Positions 15,993-25,880 of a DNA stretch of 64,000 bases are shown here, one piece after another. Both the position numbers and the translations under genes were made by a program. Location: assembly GCF_007859765.1 (NCBI RefSeq), contig NZ_SIHJ01000001.1, forward strand, positions 310,767-374,766. Direction: 5' to 3'. The first letter of the stretch is position 1. Each line of letters starts with the position of its first letter. The notes beneath the pieces are model-generated. The model was not told the origin of the DNA. It worked only from the letters and a program-made list of their open reading frames with translations, and ran no database searches. Source of the DNA: Posidoniimonas corsicana (GTDB lineage: Bacteria; Planctomycetota; Planctomycetia; Pirellulales; Lacipirellulaceae).

Positions 15993-16017
15993 GTCCCTTT
16001 CCCGTGGCGCTCGGCGG

Positions 16018-19000
16018 TTAGTCGGCAAAGTTCAGCGCGATGTCGCCCAGCTCAATACGTTCTCCGGGTTCAACCTTGAACTCGGCCGCGGCCTTCGGCT
16101 GTCCGTCCACAAAGTTAATAATGCGGTAGAGTGCGCCCGGGATTAACGCCGGCAGCGTGATGCGGCCTTGGTCGTCCGTCTTGGGGCCAGGCCAGTAGTT
16201 CTGGCGGTCGATGTTGGCAACGGAGTCGGAGTCGGCCAGCGTGTCTCCCCTGCGAGCCGCCTCAAAGTCGTATCGCGGAGCACCGGGGGACACGACCAGG
16301 TGCGGCGTGAGCTCGACGCCTTCGCGCGGCTCGCCGTGCTGATCCACGACCCGAGCGGACGCCTCGCCGCACGGCCGAAGAACCACGGTTGCATCTCCGC
16401 CGCCTTCCACCAACACGGTGGCGCCAAGCCGTCGCTTGGGGTCGAGCACGTGGACCGGCATCTCCTCGCCTGCCTTCAGGCCGGAGACTTCGAACCGACC
16501 TCCGAGGGTCGGCAGCACTTGTCCGCGCCAATTCAGTGAGCGCGGCATGCGGTTGTGCTGGGAGACGACCAACGCGTCGTCAATGCTCAGGCCTTGCTCG
16601 TCGACGATGCGGCCGGTGACCGGGGCGCAGCGCTCGAGCTCGACCGACACGTCGAGCGGCTCGGCGTTCGGTTGCGGGTCGATCCGCACGGCCGCCTGCA
16701 AGTAGTTGCGCCGCCCGCCGGTCTCGTTTCTGCTGATCTCACGCTCGGTCACCGTCTGTGTGACGAACCGCCCGCTCTCTTCCTGAATCAACAGCCTGCC
16801 CGGTCCGGGCAGCACAGCGATAGCAAAGCGGCCCTCCTCGTCGGATACCTGCGTTGCCTGCCAGCCTGTAAGTATGTCGTCTGACGTGTTGGGGTTGTTG
16901 GAAGACTCCGGCGCGTACTGCACCACGGCGCCCTCGACCGGTGCGCCCGATCCGGCCTCGGTTACGACGCCCCGGATAAGCACCCCACGGGGCAGCGTCA
17001 TATCGACGCGTCGCTCGGCGTCCCCCTCATGCCAACTTAGCGCCTCTGAGAGCGGCGTTTGGCGCACTAGGTAGGGCACACCGCCGGGCGGGAAGGCGTT
17101 GACGCCGAAGCGCACCCCCTGGCTGGGGGAGATGCGGTACTCGCCCCGTTCGTTGGCGACGCCTTCGACCGAGTACATCGATCCTCCCATCTCCTGCTGG
17201 CTCGCCCAGATAGAGACTCGCGCACGCGGGGCGGGCTCGCCGGTATCCTCGTACGTGATGGTCCCGACGAACACCTGCGCCGGCGAGAGCGGCAGAACGA
17301 GCTCTTCGCCAAATTGGCTGTTGCGGGTGAACGCTCGATAGGTTGCGTCGCGTTCGCCACGCTGCTCGGGCCTGCCGGTGTTGAGCGCGAGGTGCTGCCT
17401 GCCGAAGCGGTCGTCGGGCGTCACAATGGCAATGACGCCACAGTCCGCCGGCACTCCAAGTAAACGGAATCGGCCGTCGGCGTCCGACACCGCTCCCTGC
17501 AGCCACGCGGCCGGCGGGCTGTCTTCGCGGTAGCCCGCGCCGTTGCGCATTGGCTGTTGGTCCTGCGTACGCTCCACCACCGACTGAACCACCAGCTTCA
17601 CGCCGCTGGCCGGTTGCCCCTCGATGTCCACGAGCTGTCCAACGATCGGCTGTTCCGCGACCAGCTGAATGTCAAACTTCTCAGCTTCGTCGAGGTTCAA
17701 CTCCCGCCAAGCAATCCCCGCGCCGTCGGCCCGCACGAGTAGATTCGCGTAGCCGTGTGTCTTGGACGTGACATCGTCAGGGACCGTCAGGTTGTACTTC
17801 CCGTCAACGCCAACGGTTCCTTGCCCCAACACCTCGCCGCGCGTCTGCTGCGTGCCAGCAATCCGCAGAGCGACGATCGCCACGTGGGCACCCGACGCCG
17901 GGCTGCCATTGGGGAGCGTCACGGCGCCGGTAAACGTCTTGCCCGCAGCCGGCTGCGCCGCGGGGATGGGGGGCATAGACTCGGAGGCGTTGGGCGTTGA
18001 CGCTGGCTCCGCGGCTGTGTTTTGCTTCACGACCTCACCCTCATCCCGCAGCCTCACATCGCCGAGGTCTTTCGACTCGCCCGGTTCGACCGTGATGACT
18101 GTGTCCAGCGGACCGGGCACTGTTGGCGCCCGGCGGCGGGTCATCATGCTGTCACGGTCGAACGCCATGAGTCGGTACTCCACCCCGGGCGCGAGGCCTG
18201 AGATCTCGAACCGGCCATCGGCGTCGGTCTCGTACCTTGCGCTCGAAGAGTGAGCGACGTTGTGCGGCAGCGGAGGTGTGTCGGGCTTCTGGGCGAGGTC
18301 CTCGAACGTGACGATTGCTGGGGTGCTGGGAACGAGCTGGCAGTTGGGCAGCGGGGCGCCGTCCTTGTCCACCAAGCGTCCGCTGGCCCTTCCCGCCGGC
18401 TGCAGCTCGATCACCAAGTCTTCCGGCAGCACTCCTTGGACGACCGCGTGCCCCGCCAGCCGCCGTTCTTGGTGGACAAAGTAAACATGCCGCGGTTGCT
18501 TGGGGTCATACCCGACGAGCTCAAACTTGTCGCCGATCGAGTGGTCCCACGAGCCGGTGAATCCGGCCAGCTGGCCGGTATGGTAGTAGTCGGTAACCGG
18601 CTCTCCCCCGGGACCCACGACGCGGCCGATGGCCGTTGTTCCGCGGTCGAGCTGCAGGTTGAGTTCGACCCGCTCGACTTCTTCCCCGGGGTCAATCTCT
18701 GCGACAAGGTGCGTGTTGCCCGGCATCAAGTACGACGGATTTGTCTTGATCATCCGCTCTGCGGGTGCGAACGAACCATCGCTCTTAAGGATTCGATTGG
18801 CCCGTGGGTAGATCTGGTGGTTATCGGCGTTGAAGGTGATATAGCCTGGTCCGGGTAGGGCCGCGATGCGGAATCGCCCTTCGCTGTCCGATCGCAGCCG
18901 ATCGCGTTCGTCGACCCCAAGCGAGCGTGCCGCCTGGTGGGCTGGGCTGTCGGCGTCGACGTAGTACGCCAGGCGGCCGGGCAGGCCTTCGCCCGTCTGC

Positions 19001-22000
19001 TTGTCGGTGACGCTTCCCTCGACCCACACGCCGCGGTGCAGGTCGAAGTCGACGGTGGACGCCTGCCCCAAGTCGGTTGGCGCCGACTTCTCTGCCGAGA
19101 AGTACGCGATGTCGCCCCCCGGAGCGATCGCGGCAATCTCGTTCTCCCTGCCGACGGGCATCCCTTCGAGGCGATAGCGACCTTCTTTGTCGGTCACAGC
19201 GCGAACGAAGTCTTGTCCCCAGCCGTGGATCGGCTCGCCGTGGCGCTTCTGGCTCTTCACGGTGACCCCGACAAGCGGCTCTTTCGTGTCCGCGTCGCGC
19301 ACGACGCCGGTGATCGGCACGGATGGTCCGGCGACATGCGTAAACTCGGCCGGGTGGTAGGTGTAGAAGCCGAGGTCGGGCGAGCGGCGCTCTCGCATCA
19401 GTCTGACGGCTTCCCCCGCCTCGGTGCGGGCCCAGATCTTGGCCGACTCGATGCCGGGGCCCTCGAGCAGCAGCCATGCAATCTTGCCATCACCGACGCC
19501 CTTGATCTGAAAACGCCCGTTGGCGTCGGTTGTCGCCGGTGAGATAATCGACCGCAGTTGCGGCCCATTCATACTCCGAGGCGTCTGCATCCGCGCGGAG
19601 TAGTAGTCCGCGTTGGGCTCACCGGCCGCCTTGCGCCATGCGTCGAGGGCGCCGTCGATGCCGGTCCAGGTTTCCAGCAGCGTTAGCCTGGCGTCGGCGA
19701 CCGGCTGGCCGTTGACGTCGACGATGCGGCCGCGGATTGGCTCGCTCTCAGCCTGCAACCTGAGCGGCTGCCCTTTGGCCGCGAGCAGCATCTTGATCCA
19801 CTCGGCGGCGGTCGGGGGCGCCGTCTTCAGGCGTTCCTGGGCTTTGCGGAGCGTTTGGCCGCTAGTCTCGAACAAGCCGGCCGCCGCCCAGGCAAAGCCA
19901 AAGTCATTGTGCTTGGCGACAAGCTGGCCGAAGCCAAACTCGCGGGCCGTCGCGTACGACCCGAAGTCGCCAGGCGTAACCGTGAAGCGGAACTGCCCCT
20001 CGGCATCGGTTGTCGCAAGGGGTTTCCAACTGGGAGTCAGCAGGCCGCCCGCTTCGGGGATGTGGAACACGAGGTACAACTCGGCGCCGGCGGCCGGGTT
20101 GCCATCTGGATCGACAACCTGGCCAGCGAATTCGCTCGAGGAAGAGTCGCCTTGCTTCGTTTCGCCAGTTTGTGCCTGCGCTGTTGTCCGGACCGGCTCG
20201 GCTTGGTCGTCACTGGTGACGTCGATTACGCCGAGATCGATTGCCTCGCCGGGACTGACCTTCAGATCTCTGGCGAGTATCTTGAACCCGAGCTGCGCGG
20301 ACTCCGAGTACACGTTGTAGGAAGTCCCTGGCAGCACGCCCGTCTGTTCAAAGCGGCCTTGCTTGTCGGTGGTGATTTGCACAAGTTCGGGGCTGTAGTC
20401 TCCTCCAGGAAGCGGCTCAAAGCGGATCTGGGCGCCGGGGAGGGGCGAATCAGGGCCGTCCACAATCTGGCCACGGATCGTCGTGCAGGGCTCGAGCTCA
20501 GCCACAAGCTCATTGGGCGAATCCGCGGCCGATATCTGCAGCACTTTGCCAATCCGCCGCTCGGGGTGGTAAATCAACAGGGTCCGCTGTTCGGTCGCCC
20601 CCAACCTGGAGACTTCCAGAAGTGCGCCCTCCGGCTGCGTCCAGCCGGAGCGATGAACCAGGCCCGCTGTGTGAACGCCATCGATCGGGTTTCCCTGCTC
20701 GTCGGCGAGTGACACCCGCACCGACCGCCCGCGGTCGACTTCGAAGTTCACCACGAACTCTGTCGCGTTCTCTGGGATATCGACCTCACGCATGATGGTG
20801 GGATTCAATCGACTCGGGGGCGAGCCCAATCCGTACGTGAGGAAGTTGCCTGCCTTGGTCGCGCCTTCGATAAGCTCAGAGCCTTGGCCATTGGGGTACG
20901 GTCCTCTCCACAGTTGGGCCCCGACAATCGCTTTTCCCGGGAGGCCAACCAGCCGGAAGGCGCCGTCGGGGGCGATCTTGTAGCGATTCTGCCAACCATC
21001 TTGGGGGCCGTCTGCGAATTCCGGCAGAGCGTTGGCGTAGGGGTTCGACAGGTAGGGGTAATACTGAACCCATGCCGTCCGTGAACCACCAGTCGGCTCG
21101 CCGGTGATCTTGTCGGTCACTCGGCCGGTGATCCAGACGCCGCGATGCAGATCCAGCGTCACGTTAATCGGCTCGATGCCCGGCTGCTCAGGAACACTGT
21201 AGTCTCGCATCAGGTACGGTTGATCGTCGCTGGGAAGAATCTTGAGCAGCTTGCGAGATCCCTTGGGCATGCCCACCAAACGGAAGCGGCCTTCGCTGTC
21301 GCTTACTGCGCGGAGGCGATTCTCGCCGGGGAAAGAACGACGGATCATCCAGTAGGGTGCGATGGACACTCCGGACAGCGGGTCGCCCGACTCGGCGTCC
21401 CGCACGACTCCCTCGACCGGTTGCGTGGGCGCGGCGAGGATCTCACAGTTGGCCCCGTAGATCGTCTGCTTGTCCGACCACTCTGGGTCGTCGGCTACCA
21501 CGGGCTTCATGTCACGCGTGACGATCGTTTCCAGCGTGTAAGCAATGGTTGGCCCTTCTAAGGCGATGCGGACCTTCCGCTCGCGGCCGATCCCGGTGAT
21601 GGCAAACTCGCCTTTGGCGTCGGTTGTAAGCTTTGCAGTCGTGTGCGGCGGGGTCAGCCGGGTGCGTCGCTTGAAGTGCTTTTCGATAGCGGTCCAGAAC
21701 CACTCGCGGCCTTCGATCGCCGAGAGCCAACTGTCGAGGCTCTCATCTGCGGTCGCGGCGACGTTGCAAACCGTGACCGTGACGTCCGGGAGCGGATTCC
21801 CTTCGAGATCAATCACCTTGCCGTGGATCGGGACGTCGTCGCGCACCAGCCGTAGCGTCAGGGAGTCGGGAACGGGTTTGTCGTCTGGGACTACCTCGAA
21901 CCCAGGGCCGAAACCGGCGCGGCCGGCGACGACTGCGACGTCGCTGTTTTTCGGGTAGGTCAATTTGAAGCGGCCGTCCGCGCCCGACTCGGTTTTCGCC

Positions 22001-25000
22001 AGGGGCGAAAGCGGCGCGTCCGGGTCGCGGATCCAGGTTTGGGCTTCGACAGTAGCTCCGGCAACGGGTCCGCCGGTTGGGTCGAGCACCTTGCCGCGGA
22101 TCGTGACTACGGAGGATCCGACAGCCTGCTCGTCAGCAGCTGCGCTGGTTGGCTTTGTCCGCACAGGTGTGGGCCGGTCGTCACTGTCGACGTCGATCGT
22201 GCCGAGATCGATCGTCTCCCCGGCCGACACGGTGAGCTCTTTAGCCACCGAAGTGAATCCGAGCCCCCGCCCCTGGGCCTGGATGGAGTAGTCTAGCCCG
22301 GGAAGGAACTCCTCATGGCGGAATCTCCCCTCATGATCAGTGGCTGTGCTACCAAGATTACGGCCATAACCCGAGTCGCCCTTCACATCGATCCGTATCG
22401 ATACGCCGGAGACCGGCGTGCCGTCTCGCGTAAGTCGCCCGACGACGGTCGCCATCGGTTCCAGCTTTACTTCCTGCGAGTCGCCTTGGTTCTTGTCAGT
22501 GGCGACGCGGAGCGCCTTGCCGAGGCGCCGTTCCGAATGGCTAAGCAGCACCGTGCGTTTTTCGCCGGGGCGGAAGCAGAGGAGATCGAAGTCGGCCGAC
22601 TCCATCCTCCTTTGAGACCCGTAGATCTCCGTGACGCCAACCACGTCGACGCCGGTCAGGGGCCGGCCGCTCGGGTCCACTGCTCTAAGTGTGACGCTGT
22701 CGCCTGAATCAAGCGAAAAGTCGAGAGCGGTTTTGTCTGCGTCGGCAGTCAACCACACTTCCTTCATGGCCGTCGGCCACTTTGGGGAGGGGTTGATGGG
22801 GCCGTTGAGCCGCATAAAGGCGTCGCGGTTGTCGGCGTCCGGAAGGTCGGCGTAGCCCTGCCCGCCGGGGTAGGGGTAGAGGATCGCCTTCACTCCAACA
22901 ACTCCATGCCCCGGAAGCCCAACCACCCTGTACCGCCCGTCGGCGTCGGTGCGGTACCGATCCTGGACGTTCGAGCAATGCGCGCCGTGTTCAAACTCGG
23001 GCAGATCCTGCGCCAGCTTGTTGTCCGGAAACGCCATGTAGTGCATGTGCGCCGCCACTGGCAAACCGGTTGACTTGTCTGTCACGCGGCCGGTGATCCA
23101 CTGGCCGCGATGGAGCTCGAGGTCGAGGTCGACCGGCTCAAAACCCGGCGGCGCCGGCACGGCGAACTCGGCCGTGAAGTAGGGCAGCCCTGTGGGAACA
23201 ACCACAATCTCGTTGCCCTCGCCCTTGGGCATCCCTTCGAGTCGGTATCTGCCGTCTTTGTCGGACGTTGACTTTACGCTGGTAATCCCACTGATGTTGT
23301 CGCCGGCGAACTTCCAGCTCCAGACCTCGGCGCCCGCGATTGGTTGGCCCGTGTCTGCGTCGCGGATGACGCCCGCAATCGAACGCGACGGCGCCGCCGT
23401 GTACTCGAACCGCGAGCCGAACTGGGTGTCGCTGTCGGCTTCGCGGTACGCGTAGGCCGGGTGCACGATCGGTTCCATCGGTCGCGTCGCGACGCGGAGG
23501 GTCCTCGTAACAATTGTCGGACCGCTGACTTCCAGGCTGACAACACGCTCGTGTCCGATACCGGTTATGCGGAACCGGCCTTCAGAGTCCGTCGTGACCG
23601 TCGGCCAGTGGTTCGCTTTGTGCGGCGGCAACCCCCCGTCCATTTTCTCGTACGCAGTAGAGATCGCCTGAGACGCTTTGATTGCCTCGATGTACTCATC
23701 AAGAGTGTCCGCCTTCGGCGTGTAGATCGAGCCAACTTCGACGCTGGCGCCCACGACCGGGTTCCCCTCCAGGTCGATCACGCGCCCCTCGATCGGCACG
23801 TCGTCGGCCACAAGCCGGATGGTCGCGCGCTCGTCGGGTTTCAAGCGATCGTAGTGCGCCCATCCAGGTCCGTACCCTTCCGCGAAGGCCGTGATGTACG
23901 TTTCACGCCACTGATCCGCCCGCCCGGCGTTCTCGGCGAACTGCGACTTCCGGTACGAGACTTCGAATCGGCCTTCTTGATCGGCCTTCGCGGCGCCGAG
24001 CGGCTTCTTGTCCCCGTAGTTCCAGAACCAGCGTAGAACAACAACATCGACTGGCCCTGCGGGTTCGCCGTTTGGCTTGAGCACCTGCCCTCGGACGGTG
24101 ACTAGATCGTCGCTCGCCGGTGGCCCCTCGGAACGGTTCTCAGCGATCGCCGTCGCGTCCGCAGATCTATCCTCGCTGATCTCCGCCTGCGAGGGCGTCG
24201 GCGCCAGGCCGATCAACCCAGTCGCCGACACGCCCACGAGCCCGCCCACCAGCACCGTCAGCAGCAGGAGGTTCCCAACTCGCGTCGAGAGCGACCGTGA
24301 CGTGTCCGTGATTCGCGCTACCCGTTTGGCGAGCATCGACCGCAACGATACGATTCCCACGCCAGCCGCCGCGATTGGCGCGGAAGACAGCTCGGCGATG
24401 TCGACCAACCGGTGCGCGTAACCCTCGCGATCGCCGCCAAGCTGTACGACGAAGTCATCGCACACCTCTTCGGCGGTCGCCTCGACCCGCCGCGATAAGA
24501 CCCATAGCAGCGGCTGGAAGAAGAACACCGCCGTGGCAAGCTGACGCAGCAGATTCCACAAGCAGTCGTTGCGACGGAGGTGGGCCAACTCATGGATCAG
24601 CACGTCCCGCAGCGGTAGGCAGAGCTCCGCTTCGGGCAGCAGGACCGTGGGCTTTCGCACGCCCGAAAGACACGGGCCGGGCAGGTACGGGCTGCATCGC
24701 ACCTCTGGCGTCGTTACGTTCATTGCCTCGGACAGCTGTTGGCAGGTTTCCCGCGCTGCGTCGTCGGCTTCGACGGCCGATCGGCGCAGTCGGGCAAGCC
24801 TCCACCATGCTAGGGATAGTCGCGTCGCCAGCAGCCCCGAGACGAGCAACCAGGCTGCAGCAGCGGCTAACGCGGCCTTGCCGAATAGTGTGACCGTTAC
24901 CCCCTGATCACCCTGATCCTCCGCGATTGCCGCCTGGATGGGCGGCGGCGCCGGCGTCTCGTCCGTATCAGTCGCTGCCGCTGCAGGTTTCGCTTGCGGC

Positions 25001-25434
25001 GGCTCAAGTTCAATGGGACCCGCGTTTGGTTCTATGGCGACGAAAGGTGCTCCCTGGCTGCTGGAAGAGGAGTTACCAGGCGGAGCAAGTGCGAATTCCG
25101 ATGAGGTGGAGGCGAGGGCAACCCGGGGGAGGCTGGCGTCTTCGACCCCAATGGCTGGGCCTTCGCTGGTTACCCACGCCAGCGGCATGGCGACCGACCA
25201 TCCCGTAAACCCGGCCTGAGACAATGTCAGTGTTGCAACCGGACAAACGAGAGCGGCCGCCAGAGCTGTCCGGTACACAACGGACTGAACGGCTGAGCCG
25301 CAGCGGCGAAGCAACCCACCCGCCAGCAGGCCGATACTCAGAAGGAGCGTTGACTGGAGCATCCAGTTGGCGGCAAGACCGATCAGAGCTGACACAACGT
25401 CGATCCAGCCCGTTTGAGTCGACAACCAGTTCAT
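16018..25434 (-). CDS. Giant BlaR1/M56 peptidase-like sensor with four carboxypeptidase-regulatory super-blocks, 3138 aa
   Basis: Residues 1-430 form a BlaR1-type membrane module: hydrophobic segments at ~12-40, ~52-75, ~182-208, ~297-312 and ~386-410, with the M56 zinc motif HELAH at 281-285 and EVCDDF downstream. In BlaR1 this peptidase inactivates the BlaI repressor on a signal from an outer sensor. Here the penicillin-binding sensor is replaced by about 2700 residues of beta-sandwich modules (VxGxVxDxxGxPVxGAxV). They fall into four similar super-blocks starting near residues 441, 1110, 1765 and 2498, each with about six modules ending in a linker like DDRPTPVRT. It follows blaI by 12 bases. 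Regulation of blaI-controlled genes by an extracytoplasmic, perhaps polysaccharide or protein, ligand is inferred. Confidence 0.85.
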   Translation of the reverse strand: MNWLSTQTGWIDVVSALIGLAANWMLQSTLLLSIGLLAGGLLRRCGSAVQSVVYRTALAAALVCPVATLTLSQAGFTGWSVAMPLAWVTSEGPAIGVEDASLPRVALASTSSEFALAPPGNSSSSSQGAPFVAIEPNAGPIELEPPQAKPAAAATDTDETPAPPPIQAAIAEDQGDQGVTVTLFGKAALAAAAAWLLVSGLLATRLSLAWWRLARLRRSAVEADDAARETCQQLSEAMNVTTPEVRCSPYLPGPCLSGVRKPTVLLPEAELCLPLRDVLIHELAHLRRNDCLWNLLRQLATAVFFFQPLLWVLSRRVEATAEEVCDDFVVQLGGDREGYAHRLVDIAELSSAPIAAAGVGIVSLRSMLAKRVARITDTSRSLSTRVGNLLLLTVLVGGLVGVSATGLIGLAPTPSQAEISEDRSADATAIAENRSEGPPASDDLVTVRGQVLKPNGEPAGPVDVVVLRWFWNYGDKKPLGAAKADQEGRFEVSYRKSQFAENAGRADQWRETYITAFAEGYGPGWAHYDRLKPDERATIRLVADDVPIEGRVIDLEGNPVVGASVEVGSIYTPKADTLDEYIEAIKASQAISTAYEKMDGGLPPHKANHWPTVTTDSEGRFRITGIGHERVVSLEVSGPTIVTRTLRVATRPMEPIVHPAYAYREADSDTQFGSRFEYTAAPSRSIAGVIRDADTGQPIAGAEVWSWKFAGDNISGITSVKSTSDKDGRYRLEGMPKGEGNEIVVVPTGLPYFTAEFAVPAPPGFEPVDLDLELHRGQWITGRVTDKSTGLPVAAHMHYMAFPDNKLAQDLPEFEHGAHCSNVQDRYRTDADGRYRVVGLPGHGVVGVKAILYPYPGGQGYADLPDADNRDAFMRLNGPINPSPKWPTAMKEVWLTADADKTALDFSLDSGDSVTLRAVDPSGRPLTGVDVVGVTEIYGSQRRMESADFDLLCFRPGEKRTVLLSHSERRLGKALRVATDKNQGDSQEVKLEPMATVVGRLTRDGTPVSGVSIRIDVKGDSGYGRNLGSTATDHEGRFRHEEFLPGLDYSIQAQGRGLGFTSVAKELTVSAGETIDLGTIDVDSDDRPTPVRTKPTSAAADEQAVGSSVVTIRGKVLDPTGGPVAGATVEAQTWIRDPDAPLSPLAKTESGADGRFKLTYPKNSDVAVVAGRAGFGPGFEVVPDDKPVPDSLTLRLVRDDVPIHGKVIDLEGNPLPDVTVTVCNVAATADESLDSWLSAIEGREWFWTAIEKHFKRRTRLTPPHTTAKLTTDAKGEFAITGIGRERKVRIALEGPTIAYTLETIVTRDMKPVVADDPEWSDKQTIYGANCEILAAPTQPVEGVVRDAESGDPLSGVSIAPYWMIRRSFPGENRLRAVSDSEGRFRLVGMPKGSRKLLKILPSDDQPYLMRDYSVPEQPGIEPINVTLDLHRGVWITGRVTDKITGEPTGGSRTAWVQYYPYLSNPYANALPEFADGPQDGWQNRYKIAPDGAFRLVGLPGKAIVGAQLWRGPYPNGQGSELIEGATKAGNFLTYGLGSPPSRLNPTIMREVDIPENATEFVVNFEVDRGRSVRVSLADEQGNPIDGVHTAGLVHRSGWTQPEGALLEVSRLGATEQRTLLIYHPERRIGKVLQISAADSPNELVAELEPCTTIRGQIVDGPDSPLPGAQIRFEPLPGGDYSPELVQITTDKQGRFEQTGVLPGTSYNVYSESAQLGFKILARDLKVSPGEAIDLGVIDVTSDDQAEPVRTTAQAQTGETKQGDSSSSEFAGQVVDPDGNPAAGAELYLVFHIPEAGGLLTPSWKPLATTDAEGQFRFTVTPGDFGSYATAREFGFGQLVAKHNDFGFAWAAAGLFETSGQTLRKAQERLKTAPPTAAEWIKMLLAAKGQPLRLQAESEPIRGRIVDVNGQPVADARLTLLETWTGIDGALDAWRKAAGEPNADYYSARMQTPRSMNGPQLRSIISPATTDANGRFQIKGVGDGKIAWLLLEGPGIESAKIWARTEAGEAVRLMRERRSPDLGFYTYHPAEFTHVAGPSVPITGVVRDADTKEPLVGVTVKSQKRHGEPIHGWGQDFVRAVTDKEGRYRLEGMPVGRENEIAAIAPGGDIAYFSAEKSAPTDLGQASTVDFDLHRGVWVEGSVTDKQTGEGLPGRLAYYVDADSPAHQAARSLGVDERDRLRSDSEGRFRIAALPGPGYITFNADNHQIYPRANRILKSDGSFAPAERMIKTNPSYLMPGNTHLVAEIDPGEEVERVELNLQLDRGTTAIGRVVGPGGEPVTDYYHTGQLAGFTGSWDHSIGDKFELVGYDPKQPRHVYFVHQERRLAGHAVVQGVLPEDLVIELQPAGRASGRLVDKDGAPLPNCQLVPSTPAIVTFEDLAQKPDTPPLPHNVAHSSSARYETDADGRFEISGLAPGVEYRLMAFDRDSMMTRRRAPTVPGPLDTVITVEPGESKDLGDVRLRDEGEVVKQNTAAEPASTPNASESMPPIPAAQPAAGKTFTGAVTLPNGSPASGAHVAIVALRIAGTQQTRGEVLGQGTVGVDGKYNLTVPDDVTSKTHGYANLLVRADGAGIAWRELNLDEAEKFDIQLVAEQPIVGQLVDIEGQPASGVKLVVQSVVERTQDQQPMRNGAGYREDSPPAAWLQGAVSDADGRFRLLGVPADCGVIAIVTPDDRFGRQHLALNTGRPEQRGERDATYRAFTRNSQFGEELVLPLSPAQVFVGTITYEDTGEPAPRARVSIWASQQEMGGSMYSVEGVANERGEYRISPSQGVRFGVNAFPPGGVPYLVRQTPLSEALSWHEGDAERRVDMTLPRGVLIRGVVTEAGSGAPVEGAVVQYAPESSNNPNTSDDILTGWQATQVSDEEGRFAIAVLPGPGRLLIQEESGRFVTQTVTEREISRNETGGRRNYLQAAVRIDPQPNAEPLDVSVELERCAPVTGRIVDEQGLSIDDALVVSQHNRMPRSLNWRGQVLPTLGGRFEVSGLKAGEEMPVHVLDPKRRLGATVLVEGGGDATVVLRPCGEASARVVDQHGEPREGVELTPHLVVSPGAPRYDFEAARRGDTLADSDSVANIDRQNYWPGPKTDDQGRITLPALIPGALYRIINFVDGQPKAAAEFKVEPGERIELGDIALNFAD

Positions 25435-25446
25435 CGCGACTCCCCT

Positions 25447-25821
25447 TTAGTTCTTGCTGCGACGGTTGATGAGCTTGCGGATCTCGTCGATTTCTTCCTT
25501 GGATACGTTCTCGTTCTTCAACAGATGCGTGACCAGCTTGCCGACGTTGCCGCTGAAAACACGTTCAAGCAGGTCACGCGTAGCGTTCTGCTTGAAGTTG
25601 TCTTCTTCGACCAGGGGCAGGAAGATAAAGGTGCGCCCCTCGGTCTCGTGCTTGACCGAGCCCTTTTCTTCCAAACCACGCAGCAGCGTTTGCACGGTGC
25701 TGTGGGCGATCGGTTCGATCTGGTTGATCGCGTCGGTGATCTGTCGGGCCGTTGCCCGTCGCTCGGCCCACAGGACCTGCATGATGAGCAGCTGAACTCG
25801 ACCTAACTGCGTCGATGACAT
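25447..25821 (-). CDS. blaI: BlaI/MecI/CopY family transcriptional repressor, 124 aa
   Basis: The protein starts MSSTQLGRVQLLIMQVLWAE and continues with ATARQITDAINQ, then IAHSTVQTLLRGLEEKGSV as the recognition helix and wing, and a C-terminal dimerisation helix region (LLERVFSGNVGKLVTHLL). This is the standard BlaI winged-helix layout and length. I chose ATG 25821; a longer frame to 25893 would translate through the operator-like palindrome. The adjacent M56 gene is its natural partner: BlaR1-type proteases cleave or release BlaI to open transcription. The family assignment is firm; the regulon is unknown but should include its own operon. Confidence 0.9.
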   Translation of the reverse strand: MSSTQLGRVQLLIMQVLWAERRATARQITDAINQIEPIAHSTVQTLLRGLEEKGSVKHETEGRTFIFLPLVEEDNFKQNATRDLLERVFSGNVGKLVTHLLKNENVSKEEIDEIRKLINRRSKN

Positions 25822-25866
25822 GGGAGAGCAGCCTTCGGGGCCATTGCCTTCGTTTAGCAGACTAAA

Positions 25867-25880
25867 TCTACCGATGTAGA
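25867..25880. promoter_or_regulatory. Candidate BlaI operator
   Basis: TCTACCGATGTAGA has perfect 5-bp inverted arms (TCTAC/GTAGA) and contains TACCGATGTA, one change from the TACAnnTGTA core of BlaI/MecI/CopY sites. It lies 46 bases upstream of the chosen blaI start, a suitable place for autorepression. Binding is inferred. Confidence 0.55.

Noticed and set aside
16018-25434. Many open frames opposite the giant BlaR1-like gene
   Set aside because: They are complementary-strand shadows of a GC-rich coding sequence, with Arg/Pro/Ser-rich products and no domains.
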